Shown piece by piece: positions 42,177-51,210 of a stretch of 64,000 bases of DNA. The position numbers and the translations under genes are program-made. The DNA comes from Paraflavitalea sp966211765. Its GTDB lineage: Bacteria; Bacteroidota; Bacteroidia; Chitinophagales; Chitinophagaceae. The notes beneath the pieces are model-generated. The model was given only the letters and a program-made list of their open reading frames with translations. It searched no databases and was not told the origin of the DNA. Position 1 is the stretch's first letter. Every line of letters begins with the position of its first letter. Where the stretch lies: assembly GCA_966211765.1 (NCBI GenBank), contig CBIHOV010000013.1, forward strand, positions 1 to 64,000, written 5' to 3'.

Positions 42177-43043
42177 TTATTGTGAGATAAAACCGTAACT
42201 GGCTGCCCACTTCGCTTTGATCGTTTCCCTGGCTTGAACAAACTCATGGTCTGTACCCTGGGCTACAGCATCTAGTGGATAACGCAATGGACGGGTACCT
42301 TTTTCCATATTTACCAGTGCCAATACGCCATCGGCTATTACCTGCGGGTCCATTTTGAATTCCACCATCTTTCCAAACAACATTTGACCCATGCCTTCGA
42401 ACTGTTTGGCGGCGGTTTCGCCATAAGCGGCTACAATTTCCGGCTTGTCGGCGTTGATCCCAGGTTTACTACCGTTATTCATTTCAGTAGGATAAACGCC
42501 GGGCTGTATTGTAACATTTTCGATCCCGAATTGTTTAAGCTCCATCTGTAAACCTTCCGTGATGGTTTCCACCCCAAATTTGGACATTAAATAAGGTACC
42601 ATAAAAGGAACAGTAAAGCCACTGGCGCCGGAAGTAAGATTGATCACCAACCCGTTTCTGGCGGCACGCATGGAAGGCAATACGGCCTGGTAGGTACGCA
42701 GCACACTGAGCAGGTTTACATCCAGCATGTTTTTAACCTGGTCGATGGAGTACCCTTCCAGCAGGCCAAAACCTGAAACGGCTGCATTGTTTACCAATAC
42801 ATCAATACGGCCATGTTTTGAAAGGGTATTGCTGATGGCCTGGTTTACCGAAGCATCGCTGGTAATATCAATTTCTTCTACGAAAACATGGGGAAGTGCC
42901 GCCAGTTCAGCAGCTACTGCTGCATTCTTACCGGCAGTGCCTCTCATGCCGGCTATTACGGTGTGACCGGCTTTGGAAAGCGTAATGGTCATTAATTTGC
43001 CAAATCCGGTGCTTGTTCCTGTGATAAAGATTGTCTTTTTCAT
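42177..43043 (-). CDS. Short-chain dehydrogenase/reductase
   Basis: A 288-residue classical SDR. The cofactor motif is TGTSTGFGKLMTITL (TGxxxGxG), followed by DVLVNNAAVSG (NNAG-like), a Ser in LVINLTSGASG and the catalytic pair YLMSK (YxxxK) at about 152-156. It should use NAD(P)H to oxidise or reduce an unknown alcohol or ketone. It sits between a Crp/Fnr-like regulator upstream and the DinB-like gene downstream, all minus strand, so that regulator may control both. Confidence 0.93.
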   Translation of the reverse strand: MKKTIFITGTSTGFGKLMTITLSKAGHTVIAGMRGTAGKNAAVAAELAALPHVFVEEIDITSDASVNQAISNTLSKHGRIDVLVNNAAVSGFGLLEGYSIDQVKNMLDVNLLSVLRTYQAVLPSMRAARNGLVINLTSGASGFTVPFMVPYLMSKFGVETITEGLQMELKQFGIENVTIQPGVYPTEMNNGSKPGINADKPEIVAAYGETAAKQFEGMGQMLFGKMVEFKMDPQVIADGVLALVNMEKGTRPLRYPLDAVAQGTDHEFVQARETIKAKWAASYGFISQ

Positions 43044-43167
43044 TATTTGTCTTTTTACAATTTTGTATTTGTTGTTTCCTTTGTTTGCAGATACAAAATT
43101 GGTATAAAGGCACCCCCTGTTCCATTGAGGATTGCTAAGAAATGACGTTGATCTTTATCAATGCCGC

Positions 43168-43746
43168 TTATTTTTTGGCGGCCTGGGTCCTAAGGCGACT
43201 GAGTGTTTCGGCAGTAACACCCAGATAAGAAGCGATCATATGCTGGGGAATACGGTTGGCTATATTGGGATAGCTATTGAGGAAGGACTGGTATTTTTCT
43301 TCAGTTGTATAGCTGATGGATGCATGGATCCTGTTCTGTGCGGCGATAAAACTCTTTTCCAGGATATTGATGATCATCGCATTGAAGTTGGGTATTTCCT
43401 TGCAAATAGTGAGAAATTGTTCCTGGGTAAACAGCAGTACAACCGAATCTTCCAGGGCTTCAATATTGGATTGGGCAGGATGGCCGGTTATGAGACTTTC
43501 CCTGTCGCCCGCCCACCAGTTCTCAATGCTGAATTGCAGAATATGTTCATTGCCTTTATCGTCTATGCGGTAAGTACGCAAACAACCTTTGCATACGAAA
43601 GCATTGTATTTCCACACCATCCCTTCATGCAGCAGAAACTGTTTCTTTTGTAGCTTTTTGAGCGTGCCGAGGGACTGGATAAGTGAAAATTCCTCATCCG
43701 TAATCGTTGTTTTGCTGTTGATATACTGTCGGAAAACCTCGTACAT
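43168..43746 (-). CDS. Crp/Fnr-family transcriptional regulator
   Basis: A 192-residue protein with a cyclic-nucleotide-binding-like domain (about 25-115: KKLQKKQFLLHEGMVWKYNA, IDDKGNEHILQFSIENWWAG) and a C-terminal helix-turn-helix ending in RIPQHMIASYLGVTAETLSRLR. The helix-turn-helix form is that of the many Bacteroidota Crp-like regulators with no known ligand. It is 124 bp upstream of the SDR gene on the same strand and may control it. Confidence 0.92.
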   Translation of the reverse strand: MYEVFRQYINSKTTITDEEFSLIQSLGTLKKLQKKQFLLHEGMVWKYNAFVCKGCLRTYRIDDKGNEHILQFSIENWWAGDRESLITGHPAQSNIEALEDSVVLLFTQEQFLTICKEIPNFNAMIINILEKSFIAAQNRIHASISYTTEEKYQSFLNSYPNIANRIPQHMIASYLGVTAETLSRLRTQAAKK

Positions 43747-43793
43747 GGATCAATGATTAAAAGAAATAGACACACAAGGTAAATCAAAAGGAA

Positions 43794-43828
43794 ATACCCG
43801 GATGGAACCAATGAGGTTGTCCGGGTAT
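43794..43828 (-). terminator. Hairpin after the small membrane-protein gene
   Basis: ATACCCGGA and TCCGGGTAT form the outer stem, with AACC/GGTT extending inside. On the minus strand the stem is followed by TTTCCTTTTG. It is 60 bp after the 43888 stop and before the Crp-like start. Confidence 0.75.
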
Positions 43829-43887
43829 CCTGGTTTTCATGACTATACTTGCGGTCTTTCTTTACCGACTTGTGGGCTTTCCGGCTC

Positions 43888-44271
43888 CTACCTTGCGGCG
43901 AGGTATTGTTTCAGCCCCCTTGATTGAAGGAAAGCCATTAAAGCTACCCATCCTGCTACCGCCCCGATCAAAAAGTAACCCAGGAAGGAAAGGCCAAATA
44001 GCTGGGGCACCACGATGATGAGGCTTTCCACTACCCAGATGATGTCCAGCGCAATGATGAGCTTAATCCAGCCTTTTTGCATGACCTGTTTGCGGCTTTG
44101 CGCAAATACCAGTGCCGCAAAAACGATCAGGAAAAGGCCGGCAGCTACGAAAGGCCAAAGGAGGGTTGCCCCACACAGTCCGGCTACCAAACCAGGAAAT
44201 AATACGAGCAATAAACCGGTAGCACCGGAGGAAAGGGCGTTGATAAGCAATACATTTTTAAGCATATTCAT
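43888..44271 (-). CDS. Hypothetical four-helix membrane protein divergent from AraC regulator
   Basis: Starting at ATG 44271 gives 127 residues (MNMLKNVLLINALSSGATG...); a longer frame to 44340 would run into the AraC start region. Four hydrophobic helices lie at about 4-28, 34-55, 66-88 and 94-115. The pattern resembles small DoxX-like or permease-fragment proteins, but no motif is decisive. It is divergent from the AraC regulator across 70 bp and may be its target. Confidence 0.65.
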   Translation of the reverse strand: MNMLKNVLLINALSSGATGLLLVLFPGLVAGLCGATLLWPFVAAGLFLIVFAALVFAQSRKQVMQKGWIKLIIALDIIWVVESLIIVVPQLFGLSFLGYFLIGAVAGWVALMAFLQSRGLKQYLAAR

Positions 44272-44341
44272 TGTTTTAATTGTTTTGTATGCCACAAATG
44301 TAGATTGGCCAACCGGCGGGGAATTGATAAATTGCGACAAA

Positions 44342-45316
44342 ATGAAGATCCTCGCTTTACACCTCTTTCACTTTATGGACTATGCCCGGGTAAGGGGGAT
44401 CGCCTGGCATGATATGCAGACTTTGATCCAGCGACCGCCTGCCGATTTTGCCGATGAACAGGCCACCGTAGATGAAACAGATGTATATGCAGTATTGAAG
44501 TTTATTGATGAGCAGCTCAAAGACAAAGCCTGGGGTATTCAGTGCGGGCAATTCATATCCATGAAACTGCTGGGCCTTATTTACAAGATATCCTTGCAGG
44601 CCACCACCATACAGGAGGCTTTGCATTACTTGCAATCTTACCTGGGTGCTGCCATGCCGCTTGTAAAAGCCGAAACGGTCGTGTCGGCTGAGGCCGTGGT
44701 CATCAACTTCTCCATTGATAACAGCGAAAATGAGCTGAACCGCATTATTTTGGAATATACATTGGCGGTAGTGGGGCGCGAGATAAGAATGATGGCAGGG
44801 GAGGAGGCCACCATTCGGTTAAGCTCACCGCATCATGATGAAGATTATCCTTCCCATTGGCAGCTGAGCAATACTTACACGGTGCTTTTTGAACCGGTGA
44901 TACTGAAAGCGGCTTTACAAAACAAAAGCCATTTGCATGTTGACATCCTGGTGCCGGAATACCTTAAAATGATTGAACAGTTAAAGCCTGATGACAGTTT
45001 TGCCGGCAGGGTGAAGTTAGCCCTCCTGTCCATGTCCGATCCGCAGTTGCCCGATATTCAAACAGTATCCGGTGCTCTGTATGTAACACCGCGTACCCTG
45101 CAAAGAAGACTGGGCGCTGAAGGCATTACCTTCCGGGAGTTGCTGGAAGAAATAAAGAAGCAGCTCTGTTCCTTTCTGCTGCGCCACGACCGGTATACCA
45201 TTGCAGGCATTTCCAATATACTGGGATATGCAGAACCGGCTTCTTTTATCCATTCTTTCCGCAAATGGTTTGGCGACTCCCCGGAGCGGGTGCGCAAGGG
45301 CTTGCGGGATCAATAA
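44342..45316 (+). CDS. AraC-family transcriptional regulator with AraC_binding N-terminus
   Basis: ATG 44342 gives 324 residues; upstream frame lies in the divergent neighbour. The first 190 residues match the N-terminal arabinose_bd domain of OruR-type regulators (WGIQCGQFISMKLLGLIYKI, TIQEALHYLQSYLGAAMPLV). The C-terminal 80 residues are the double helix-turn-helix: YVTPRTLQRRLGAEGITFRE and IAGISNILGYAEPASFIHSF followed by FGDSPERVRKG. A cytoplasmic activator, probably of its divergent neighbour. The ligand is unknown. Confidence 0.92.
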   Translation: MKILALHLFHFMDYARVRGIAWHDMQTLIQRPPADFADEQATVDETDVYAVLKFIDEQLKDKAWGIQCGQFISMKLLGLIYKISLQATTIQEALHYLQSYLGAAMPLVKAETVVSAEAVVINFSIDNSENELNRIILEYTLAVVGREIRMMAGEEATIRLSSPHHDEDYPSHWQLSNTYTVLFEPVILKAALQNKSHLHVDILVPEYLKMIEQLKPDDSFAGRVKLALLSMSDPQLPDIQTVSGALYVTPRTLQRRLGAEGITFRELLEEIKKQLCSFLLRHDRYTIAGISNILGYAEPASFIHSFRKWFGDSPERVRKGLRDQ

Positions 45317-45429
45317 CGCTTCTTCTTTTTTTCATTTCTGTTATCGAAGCAAAAGCAATCCGTATCAAACGTGTATTCTGCCCCTTTAGGGACTAAAGCT
45401 TTGTAGCAGGAAGATCGCCTCAAATGTAT

Positions 45430-45446
45430 TTGCCCCATCGGGGCAA
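45430..45446 (-). terminator. Hairpin after the methyltransferase gene
   Basis: TTGCCCC and GGGGCAA pair across ATC, 7 bp past the methyltransferase stop on the minus strand. AT-rich sequence with ATACATTTGAGG follows; the T-run is poor. Confidence 0.45.
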
Positions 45447-45452
45447 TCCTCT

Positions 45453-46079
45453 TTAATGCTTCCTCAGCAACAGCGTCAATATTCTCGGGATCTCATTCCG
45501 GTCATTGTTGTCAAAATATTCTGCCGCATCCACCAGCCTAAGCCCGTGTTGTTTACCGGCCAATATAAAGTCAGAGATATGATGGTTAAAGCATTCCACC
45601 ACCTGCGTGCCTGCTGCTGTTTCAAACCGGGCCTTGCTACCGCTGTATTGTTTGAAGGGATGTAGCTCTCCAATGTACACATAGCCGCCGGGCTTGAGGA
45701 CCGCAGCTACTTTTTCAAAAACAGGTTCCAGTTTGTCAATATGCTCCAACACCAGGCTAAAGCCTACTACATCATATTGGCCTTTGGCGAATGTCCAGGG
45801 AGTGGTAATATCAGCTTGTATAAATTGCACCTTGGGTGAGTCGATCTTTGCCTTGGCTTTGGCCAGCATTTCTTCCGACAGGTCGACCGCTGTTACCTCT
45901 TGCGCCCGGGTGATCAGCCATACTGTATTCTTTCCCGTGCCGCATCCTATTTCAAGGTAACGCTCAACAGGAATATTGGCCAGGGTAGCGCGCAATGCCT
46001 GCCCTTCCAGATCCCTGGTCTTATTGATGTTGGTATCGTATTGCGATGCCCAGCTGTTATAGGCCTGTCTTGTATCCAT
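45453..46079 (-). CDS. Class I SAM-dependent methyltransferase
   Basis: A 208-residue protein with the full methyltransferase core: motif I EIGCGTGKNT (about 42-51), motif II with VTAVDLSEEMLAKAKAKI, QADITTPWTFAKGQYDVVGF and SLVLEHIDKLEPVFEKVAAV, and LKPGGYVYIGELHP. It resembles methyltransferase domain 11/25 members acting on small molecules. The substrate is unknown. The 3' end of a decayed NHL-repeat sequence lies 3 bp before its start. Confidence 0.92.
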   Translation of the reverse strand: MDTRQAYNSWASQYDTNINKTRDLEGQALRATLANIPVERYLEIGCGTGKNTVWLITRAQEVTAVDLSEEMLAKAKAKIDSPKVQFIQADITTPWTFAKGQYDVVGFSLVLEHIDKLEPVFEKVAAVLKPGGYVYIGELHPFKQYSGSKARFETAAGTQVVECFNHHISDFILAGKQHGLRLVDAAEYFDNNDRNEIPRILTLLLRKH

Positions 46080-46082
46080 AGC

Positions 46083-46172
46083 TCACTGTTTGCTGAATTG
46101 CTGAATGCGGTTCTTTAAAATATCGCACACAAAGATATTGCCTTCTTTGTCAACAGCGATATCGTGCAACAA
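46083..46172 (-). pseudogene. Orphan NHL-repeat fragment
   Basis: The minus strand reads LLHDIAVDKEGNIFVCDILK followed by NRIQQFSKQ and a TGA stop, a near-perfect single NHL beta-propeller repeat (compare the general form HGIAVDxxGNIYVADxxNxRIQxF). There is no start codon or export signal; going upstream in frame it runs into the terminator of the next gene and a stop. It therefore looks like the last ~30 codons of a deleted gene. It ends 3 bp before the methyltransferase start. Confidence 0.75.
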
Positions 46173-46197
46173 GGATACTGATGGTCTAAGAAACGAA

Positions 46198-46229
46198 AAA
46201 GCCCTGCAGGATAATACCTGCAGGACTTT
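46198..46229 (-). terminator. Rho-independent terminator after the Ig-like lipoprotein gene
   Basis: On the minus strand AAAGTCCTGCAGG pairs with CCTGCAGGGCTTT across TATTAT, followed by TTTTT. It is 18 bp past the stop at 46247. Confidence 0.9.
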
Positions 46230-46246
46230 CTACATCAGTGAAACGA

Positions 46247-48037
46247 TTATTGTTTTGAGTAAACCGTGTTGTTGTGGTAGTTAAAGCTGGATACCGGATA
46301 GGTAAGGGGATGATCAATTTCAATACTGGGAAATCCCGGATGCCAGAAACCACTTTCCGAATAATAATAACGGCCATTGGTATAGGTAACACTCCAACTC
46401 ATACCAAATTTCGTTCCGTCTGTCCAGGAGGGATTATTATAAACCGTGTAATAACCGGAGCCATCTGCCTGAGGATGACAATAAGTACTGCTGCCTGCCG
46501 GGTCAGCGGGCGATTTAAGGAATTTGGCGCCAGCTATCACAGCTTTATAGATCTCAATTGAATCGAGACCGGCTTTGAAGATAAGCGGCGATCCTTTTAC
46601 ATGCGAACCATCCGCCCTCTTTACACTCACTGTCACCTGTTGGGGAGTGCCCGAACCCAGCTTCCATTTATTGGATGCAAAGCCGCCATCTTTGGAAGTA
46701 GTACGGGCCGAATCCACACTGCCTCCGCCGCCGCTAACAGCCCAGTCTACTTTTACGCCGTTGAAGGGCCGTCCTTCTGCATCTTTCACTTCTACCCACA
46801 ATAAACTATTCAGGTATTGATTGGCCTTGCCCACCTGGTTGTCGCCGGCTGACATATATAGTGTGTCGGCCATCCGGAGCCAGCTGCCTTCTTTGATCGT
46901 TTTATCAACCAAAGGAATGGAGATAGAAAATTCATTCTTTTCACCCAGCCATAGTTTGGAAGATACTTTTCCGGTAACGGTGGTTGAAAACTTCAACGCG
47001 TATTGTGGAATGCTGGTGGGCTTGAAATCAAACTTCAATACATTGGGTATTTCCACGAGGGCCTTTAACAGATCGGAGTTATAAGGAGCTATCTCGTATA
47101 CCGGTTTGAAAATGGTGAAACTGGCGTTTATATCCAATAGCGTGTTGAAATTGTTCTGCATTAATGAATCTGCTGAAATATTAGAAGTGAGCGAACTAAT
47201 ATTTTGCCAGCCACTCTTGCCATATTGAGCGCCAAAGGTAACGTTGATTTGGGGGCTTATTTTGAAGGATGCCTTGCTGCTCACTGTAATGGGCAACCAT
47301 TTCAATATTACTTTCTGGTGCAGCGGTACCGGCAGCGGAAATATACCTACTGGTGTAGTGATTGGAATTATTATCCGGATCACTGGTAGAGGAATTTCTT
47401 TCAGCACACTTTCCTCTGCCAGCTTTATTGAGTTGTTGGATTTATTGGTGATCTCGAGGGCGCTGCCATCGGTATTCATATCGGCTTGTATCAATACTTT
47501 TTCGGGCATAAGTGATCCCTCTTTTTTGATATATTCAATTTTAACCGAAGGAATATTGATCTTCAGGGCGCCGCTGACCTTGATGCCAGGAATGGAAGTG
47601 CCATCGCTGGAAAAATTGAATCCCAGGCTTACCCCTTTGGCAATGCTGGTATTGGAGGCAAAATCGCTTTCATACACGGTATTGATATCCAGCTGGCGGA
47701 AAGCTTCATTTAATCCGGCCTGTTCTGTAGTGATCACATATTGGCCGGCATTATCCGTTACGCTTACCACTTTGCGCAATAATCCATCCGGATTACTGCT
47801 GGTGGCAGCAGCCAATATTATATCGCCTGCCTTGGGAGGCGTGGTGATGCTTGTTTTGGAAAGTGATACGGTGCTCGCCGTTACAGCAGTAATGGCTGTA
47901 GTATCAACAATGGCAGAGTTGGCGGTCAGGTAATTGCCGGTGGCCGGCAGGGGTGGCGGCCCATCTTTATTTTCTTTTTTACAAGCACTAAGGGAAATAG
48001 CAGCTGCCATGGCTACCAGGAATGGTCTCGTCTTCAT
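46247..48037 (-). CDS. Large lipoprotein with bacterial Ig-like domain
   Basis: A 596-residue lipoprotein (lipobox LSAC, Cys at about 19, then KKENKDGPPPLP). The centre is beta-rich with no recognised domain. Residues about 400-500 form a Big_1/invasin-like Ig module: VEVKDAEGRPFNGVKVDWAV, SGGGGSVDSARTTSKDGGFA and WKLGSGTPQQVTVSVKRADG. The C-terminus is Tyr/Ser/Trp-rich (YYTVYNNPSWTDGTKFGMSW). It is probably surface-exposed with an adhesive or binding role, but nothing indicates a ligand. It is monocistronic with its own terminator. Confidence 0.75.
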   Translation of the reverse strand: MKTRPFLVAMAAAISLSACKKENKDGPPPLPATGNYLTANSAIVDTTAITAVTASTVSLSKTSITTPPKAGDIILAAATSSNPDGLLRKVVSVTDNAGQYVITTEQAGLNEAFRQLDINTVYESDFASNTSIAKGVSLGFNFSSDGTSIPGIKVSGALKINIPSVKIEYIKKEGSLMPEKVLIQADMNTDGSALEITNKSNNSIKLAEESVLKEIPLPVIRIIIPITTPVGIFPLPVPLHQKVILKWLPITVSSKASFKISPQINVTFGAQYGKSGWQNISSLTSNISADSLMQNNFNTLLDINASFTIFKPVYEIAPYNSDLLKALVEIPNVLKFDFKPTSIPQYALKFSTTVTGKVSSKLWLGEKNEFSISIPLVDKTIKEGSWLRMADTLYMSAGDNQVGKANQYLNSLLWVEVKDAEGRPFNGVKVDWAVSGGGGSVDSARTTSKDGGFASNKWKLGSGTPQQVTVSVKRADGSHVKGSPLIFKAGLDSIEIYKAVIAGAKFLKSPADPAGSSTYCHPQADGSGYYTVYNNPSWTDGTKFGMSWSVTYTNGRYYYSESGFWHPGFPSIEIDHPLTYPVSSFNYHNNTVYSKQ

Positions 48038-48180
48038 GTTTTATGAGGGTTGTAGAGGTTAACAATTAATAAGCCTGGGGATATTGTTCCAGGTATATTA
48101 TTGGTAACACAAAGTACAACTGATTCTAATACCTCATTGTACCGTTTTAGGGGGACAAGGCTACCATGGCAAGTGTTACC

Positions 48181-48543
48181 TCAACAAGTCCACCACTTTT
48201 TGTTTTTGAAGTCGATCACGGCTGGACCGTCACTACAGCCTCCGATCTCTTTGGCGTTTTTGTCTTGTGGCGAATGCCCGATGATCCATTTGCCGGTGGG
48301 TTGGTGTTGAAGAATAATACCCCTGTCGAGGATATCTCCCTTTTTCCCCGACAGTCGGCCTGTACCATTGTGGATCACTTTTACAGAATCGCCTTTGATC
48401 ACCACCGTGCAGGTCGTACCCATTGATTTACCCTGCCATTCGGCAAAGGCAACCGCATAGGTGTAGCTACCATTTCCAGGCTTTTGTGCATGGGTATAGA
48501 AGGCGAGCGTGCCGAGGAATAAAACAGACAGCAGACTTTTCAA
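48181..48543 (-). CDS. Hypothetical exported protein
   Basis: A 120-residue protein with a signal peptide (MKSLLSVLFLGTLAFYTHAQ). The mature 100 residues are beta-rich (YTYAVAFAEWQGKSMGTTCT, VVIKGDSVKVIHNGTGRLSG) with three Cys, two near the C-terminus. No domain is recognised. It lies between the Ig-like lipoprotein and the NADH dehydrogenase genes, all on the minus strand. Confidence 0.68.
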   Translation of the reverse strand: MKSLLSVLFLGTLAFYTHAQKPGNGSYTYAVAFAEWQGKSMGTTCTVVIKGDSVKVIHNGTGRLSGKKGDILDRGIILQHQPTGKWIIGHSPQDKNAKEIGGCSDGPAVIDFKNKKWWTC

Positions 48544-48614
48544 TATAGTAATAACCCATTAACAGGTCATATACCAAGTTAGGAAATTTGTTTCACTGGC
48601 GCCACTATTATACA

Positions 48615-49889
48615 TCACACTTTCTTATCCGGCCGGAATATAAAGCGCATGGCTACATCTTTGGTAAACCAGGCAAAGCCCCAGTTAAAGAAGGTCTTGA
48701 ACTTGTTGCGGTAATTGATCAGCGACCAGATGTGGATGAACCCCCAGATCATAGCGGCAATAAATCCCTTAAAATGCAGTTTACCAATATCAGCAACGGC
48801 CTTGCTCTTTCCAATGATGGCCATGGTGCCTTTGTCGTTATAGATAAATGGCTTTAATGATCTGTTGTCTGCTATCATCTTCAGGTTATGGGCCAGGTTT
48901 TTCCCCTGCTGTATGGCTACCTGCGCCAATTGAGGGTGACCGTTGGGGAAAGCAGCATCGGTGGTCATGATACAGCTGTCGCCCAATGCATAGATATTTT
49001 CAAAACCCTGTGCTTTGTTATAAGCATCTACCAACACCCTTCTTCCCCGGCCAATGCTTTCTTTGGGCAAACCTGGAATTTCAGAGGCGATCACGCCGGC
49101 CGTCCAGATCAGTGTGTCGGTAGCTATCTTTTTCCCATCAGCAAACACTACACTGTCGTCGGCAAAATCATAGTCCTTCACCTGTTTGCCCAGCAGTATT
49201 TTGATGCCCAATTCCTCCAGGGATTTATGGGTATAATCCTGCGATTTGGTGCTCATGGGCCCTAATACTTTGGGACCGGAATCTACCAGATAGATATTGC
49301 CGGGCTGATTGATCAGTTCCGGGTAGTCTTTTTTGTAGATGCCATTCTTCATTTCGGCCAATATACCGGATATCTCTACGCCGCTGGGGCCGGCGCCTAC
49401 CACTACCATGGTGAGTAGTTTTTTGCGTTCAGCAGCATCGGCGGTAATGGTGGCTTTTTCGATGGTCTGCAATATGTAATTGCGCAATTCGATGGCATCG
49501 TTGATGGTCTTCATCGGTACTGCTTTCTTCATTACATTCTCAATGCCGAAGAAGTTACTTTGTGTACCTGTAGAAAAGATCAGGTAATCATAGTACAGGT
49601 CGCCGGAAGAAATTTCCACCTTGTTTTCCTCAGGTACTACCCGCTTGAATTCGCCCAGGCGGAAAGTGATGTTCTTTTTATGGTGGTATAATTTTCGAAA
49701 GGGATAACTGATATTGGAGGGTTCCAGGAAGCCGGCAGATACCTGGTAGATGAGGGGAGGGAAGAAGTTGTAATTATTTCTGTCTACCAGGGTGATGTGA
49801 AATCGTTGATCTTTGGCCAATTGTTGGATCAGGTGAACGCCGGCAAAACCTCCGCCGATGACTACCACCTTTTTTTGATGTCCGTCCAT
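48615..49889 (-). CDS. Type II NADH dehydrogenase-like FAD oxidoreductase
   Basis: A 424-residue flavoprotein. It has two Rossmann motifs: VVVIGGGFAGVHLIQQLAKD at 8-27 for FAD and TMVVVGAGPSGVEISGILAE at about 160-180 for NADH, plus the C-terminal FAD motif NIYALGDSCI (about 300). The last 70 residues contain hydrophobic stretches (IAAMIWGFIHIWSLINYRNK) that can anchor the enzyme in the membrane. It should transfer electrons from NADH to quinone without pumping protons. It is monocistronic. Rubredoxin- or sulfide-quinone reductases are related, but the GxGxxG pattern and C-terminus fit NDH-2 better. Confidence 0.92.
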   Translation of the reverse strand: MDGHQKKVVVIGGGFAGVHLIQQLAKDQRFHITLVDRNNYNFFPPLIYQVSAGFLEPSNISYPFRKLYHHKKNITFRLGEFKRVVPEENKVEISSGDLYYDYLIFSTGTQSNFFGIENVMKKAVPMKTINDAIELRNYILQTIEKATITADAAERKKLLTMVVVGAGPSGVEISGILAEMKNGIYKKDYPELINQPGNIYLVDSGPKVLGPMSTKSQDYTHKSLEELGIKILLGKQVKDYDFADDSVVFADGKKIATDTLIWTAGVIASEIPGLPKESIGRGRRVLVDAYNKAQGFENIYALGDSCIMTTDAAFPNGHPQLAQVAIQQGKNLAHNLKMIADNRSLKPFIYNDKGTMAIIGKSKAVADIGKLHFKGFIAAMIWGFIHIWSLINYRNKFKTFFNWGFAWFTKDVAMRFIFRPDKKV

Positions 49890-50039
49890 AAAATAGTTCC
49901 ATTTAAAGTGTCAAAAGTAGTTCAAAATGCAAATAGCAGGCCCAGGCTTTGTTTGCTAAATGCGGTATTTTGTTGCATAACTACAGGGCTCTTCCCGGAC
50001 TGCACAATGTTGGGGGACAGGACTTCCTCCAGCTCTTTT

Positions 50040-50052
50040 CCCGCATGGCGGG
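50040..50052. repeat. CCCGC-ATG-GCGGG hairpin
   Basis: A short stem in the 214 bp gap before the NADH dehydrogenase gene, followed by GATGAACGCTG. It resembles the sequence after the hairpin at 16123-16141 (GATAAACGCTG), so both may belong to one small dispersed family. Confidence 0.45.
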
Positions 50053-50103
50053 ATGAACGCTGTTGTCATTTCCCATGTATAACGCATGACGATACTTTTT
50101 TGT

Positions 50104-51141
50104 TTACAATTCCAAAATCAGATCGGTTTCCGCATACCCTACGCAAGTGAGAACAAGGCCGCTCTGCAGGTCTTGTTCGGTCAATACTTCGTTCATGTTC
50201 ATTTTTACCGTACCACGCAGGCAGCGGGCAGTACAAGCTGAGCATCGGCCTCCCTTGCAGCTATAGGGTAGTTTTATATGCAGGTCGAGGGCTGCCTGCA
50301 AAATAGTGGTGGGATAAGTGACCGTGAATTCATACAATCGCTCACCCTGCCTTACCTGTACCCTGCGTGGAGCCGTATCGATGGTAAAAGCGGGCGGGGG
50401 AACAGTTTCAACCGTGAAATTCTCTTTGCGTATATACTCCTCCTCTACACCCATAACGCGCAGGGTGAATTGTACCATGCGCATAAAAGAGGCGGGACCG
50501 CAGGTGTAGTAAATGGTGTTGCCGGCGCCAGGATGCTGGTTCTTGCCAATGATGAGCTCAAAAAGACCATTGTTCAGTCGTTGGTGGGGCAGGTCGTGCA
50601 AAATGGGATGGCTAAGCAGGTCAATACGGGTAAAGCGGGCAGGGTATTGTTCTTCCAGCTGCTGTATTGCTGAATGATAGATGATGTTATTTTCATCATG
50701 GTTCTGGTAAAGCAGTGTCACCTGGCTATGGGGTTCATCACGCAGCAATTTCTTCAAAAGGGCAAACACCGGTACAATACCACTGCCTGCGGCTATGAAA
50801 AATACCTGCCGGTTGTGCGCCGCATCTGTACCAAGGGTGAACCTGCCGGAAGGAGGGAGGCTGCTAATAAGGGTGCCCACTGTCCAGTGTTCCAGGATAT
50901 GCCGGGAAATAGCGCCATTCTCCTTTTTCTTTACCGTAATAAAGGGCTGTGCGTCGATGCCGGGTGTGGAGCCCAGCGAATAGGAACGCCTGATCTCCTG
51001 CCCATGGTAATCGAACAGGAAGGTCAGGAACTGCCCTGCTTCATAAATTACGGGCTGCCCGCTTATTTCCTCCAGTACATAACTGATCGTTTGTTGCGCT
51101 TCCAGTATCACCCGGATCACTTTCCATTGCAACAGGTCCAT
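50104..51141 (-). CDS. Ferredoxin-NADP reductase-like protein with 2Fe-2S domain
   Basis: A 345-residue electron-transfer protein of the PaaE/HmpX-like type. The first 100 residues are an FAD-binding beta-barrel (GQFLTFLFDYHGQEIRRSYS with the RxYS flavin motif), then an NAD(P)-binding domain (about 110-235: FFIAAGSGIVPVFALLKKLL, YYTCGPASFMRMVQFTL), and a C-terminal plant-type ferredoxin (about 260-345) with cysteines in YSCKGGRCSACTARC and LVLTCVGY. It passes electrons from NAD(P)H to an unknown acceptor oxygenase or reductase. No oxygenase partner is nearby. It is 69 bp after the quinone-oxidoreductase-like gene on the same strand. Confidence 0.9.
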   Translation of the reverse strand: MDLLQWKVIRVILEAQQTISYVLEEISGQPVIYEAGQFLTFLFDYHGQEIRRSYSLGSTPGIDAQPFITVKKKENGAISRHILEHWTVGTLISSLPPSGRFTLGTDAAHNRQVFFIAAGSGIVPVFALLKKLLRDEPHSQVTLLYQNHDENNIIYHSAIQQLEEQYPARFTRIDLLSHPILHDLPHQRLNNGLFELIIGKNQHPGAGNTIYYTCGPASFMRMVQFTLRVMGVEEEYIRKENFTVETVPPPAFTIDTAPRRVQVRQGERLYEFTVTYPTTILQAALDLHIKLPYSCKGGRCSACTARCLRGTVKMNMNEVLTEQDLQSGLVLTCVGYAETDLILEL

Positions 51142-51210
51142 AATAACTCCTAATGATTAAATTAAACGCTGTCGAAGCCTTCTCGTTGCCTTTTTGCCTC
51201 GTTGCTTTCT

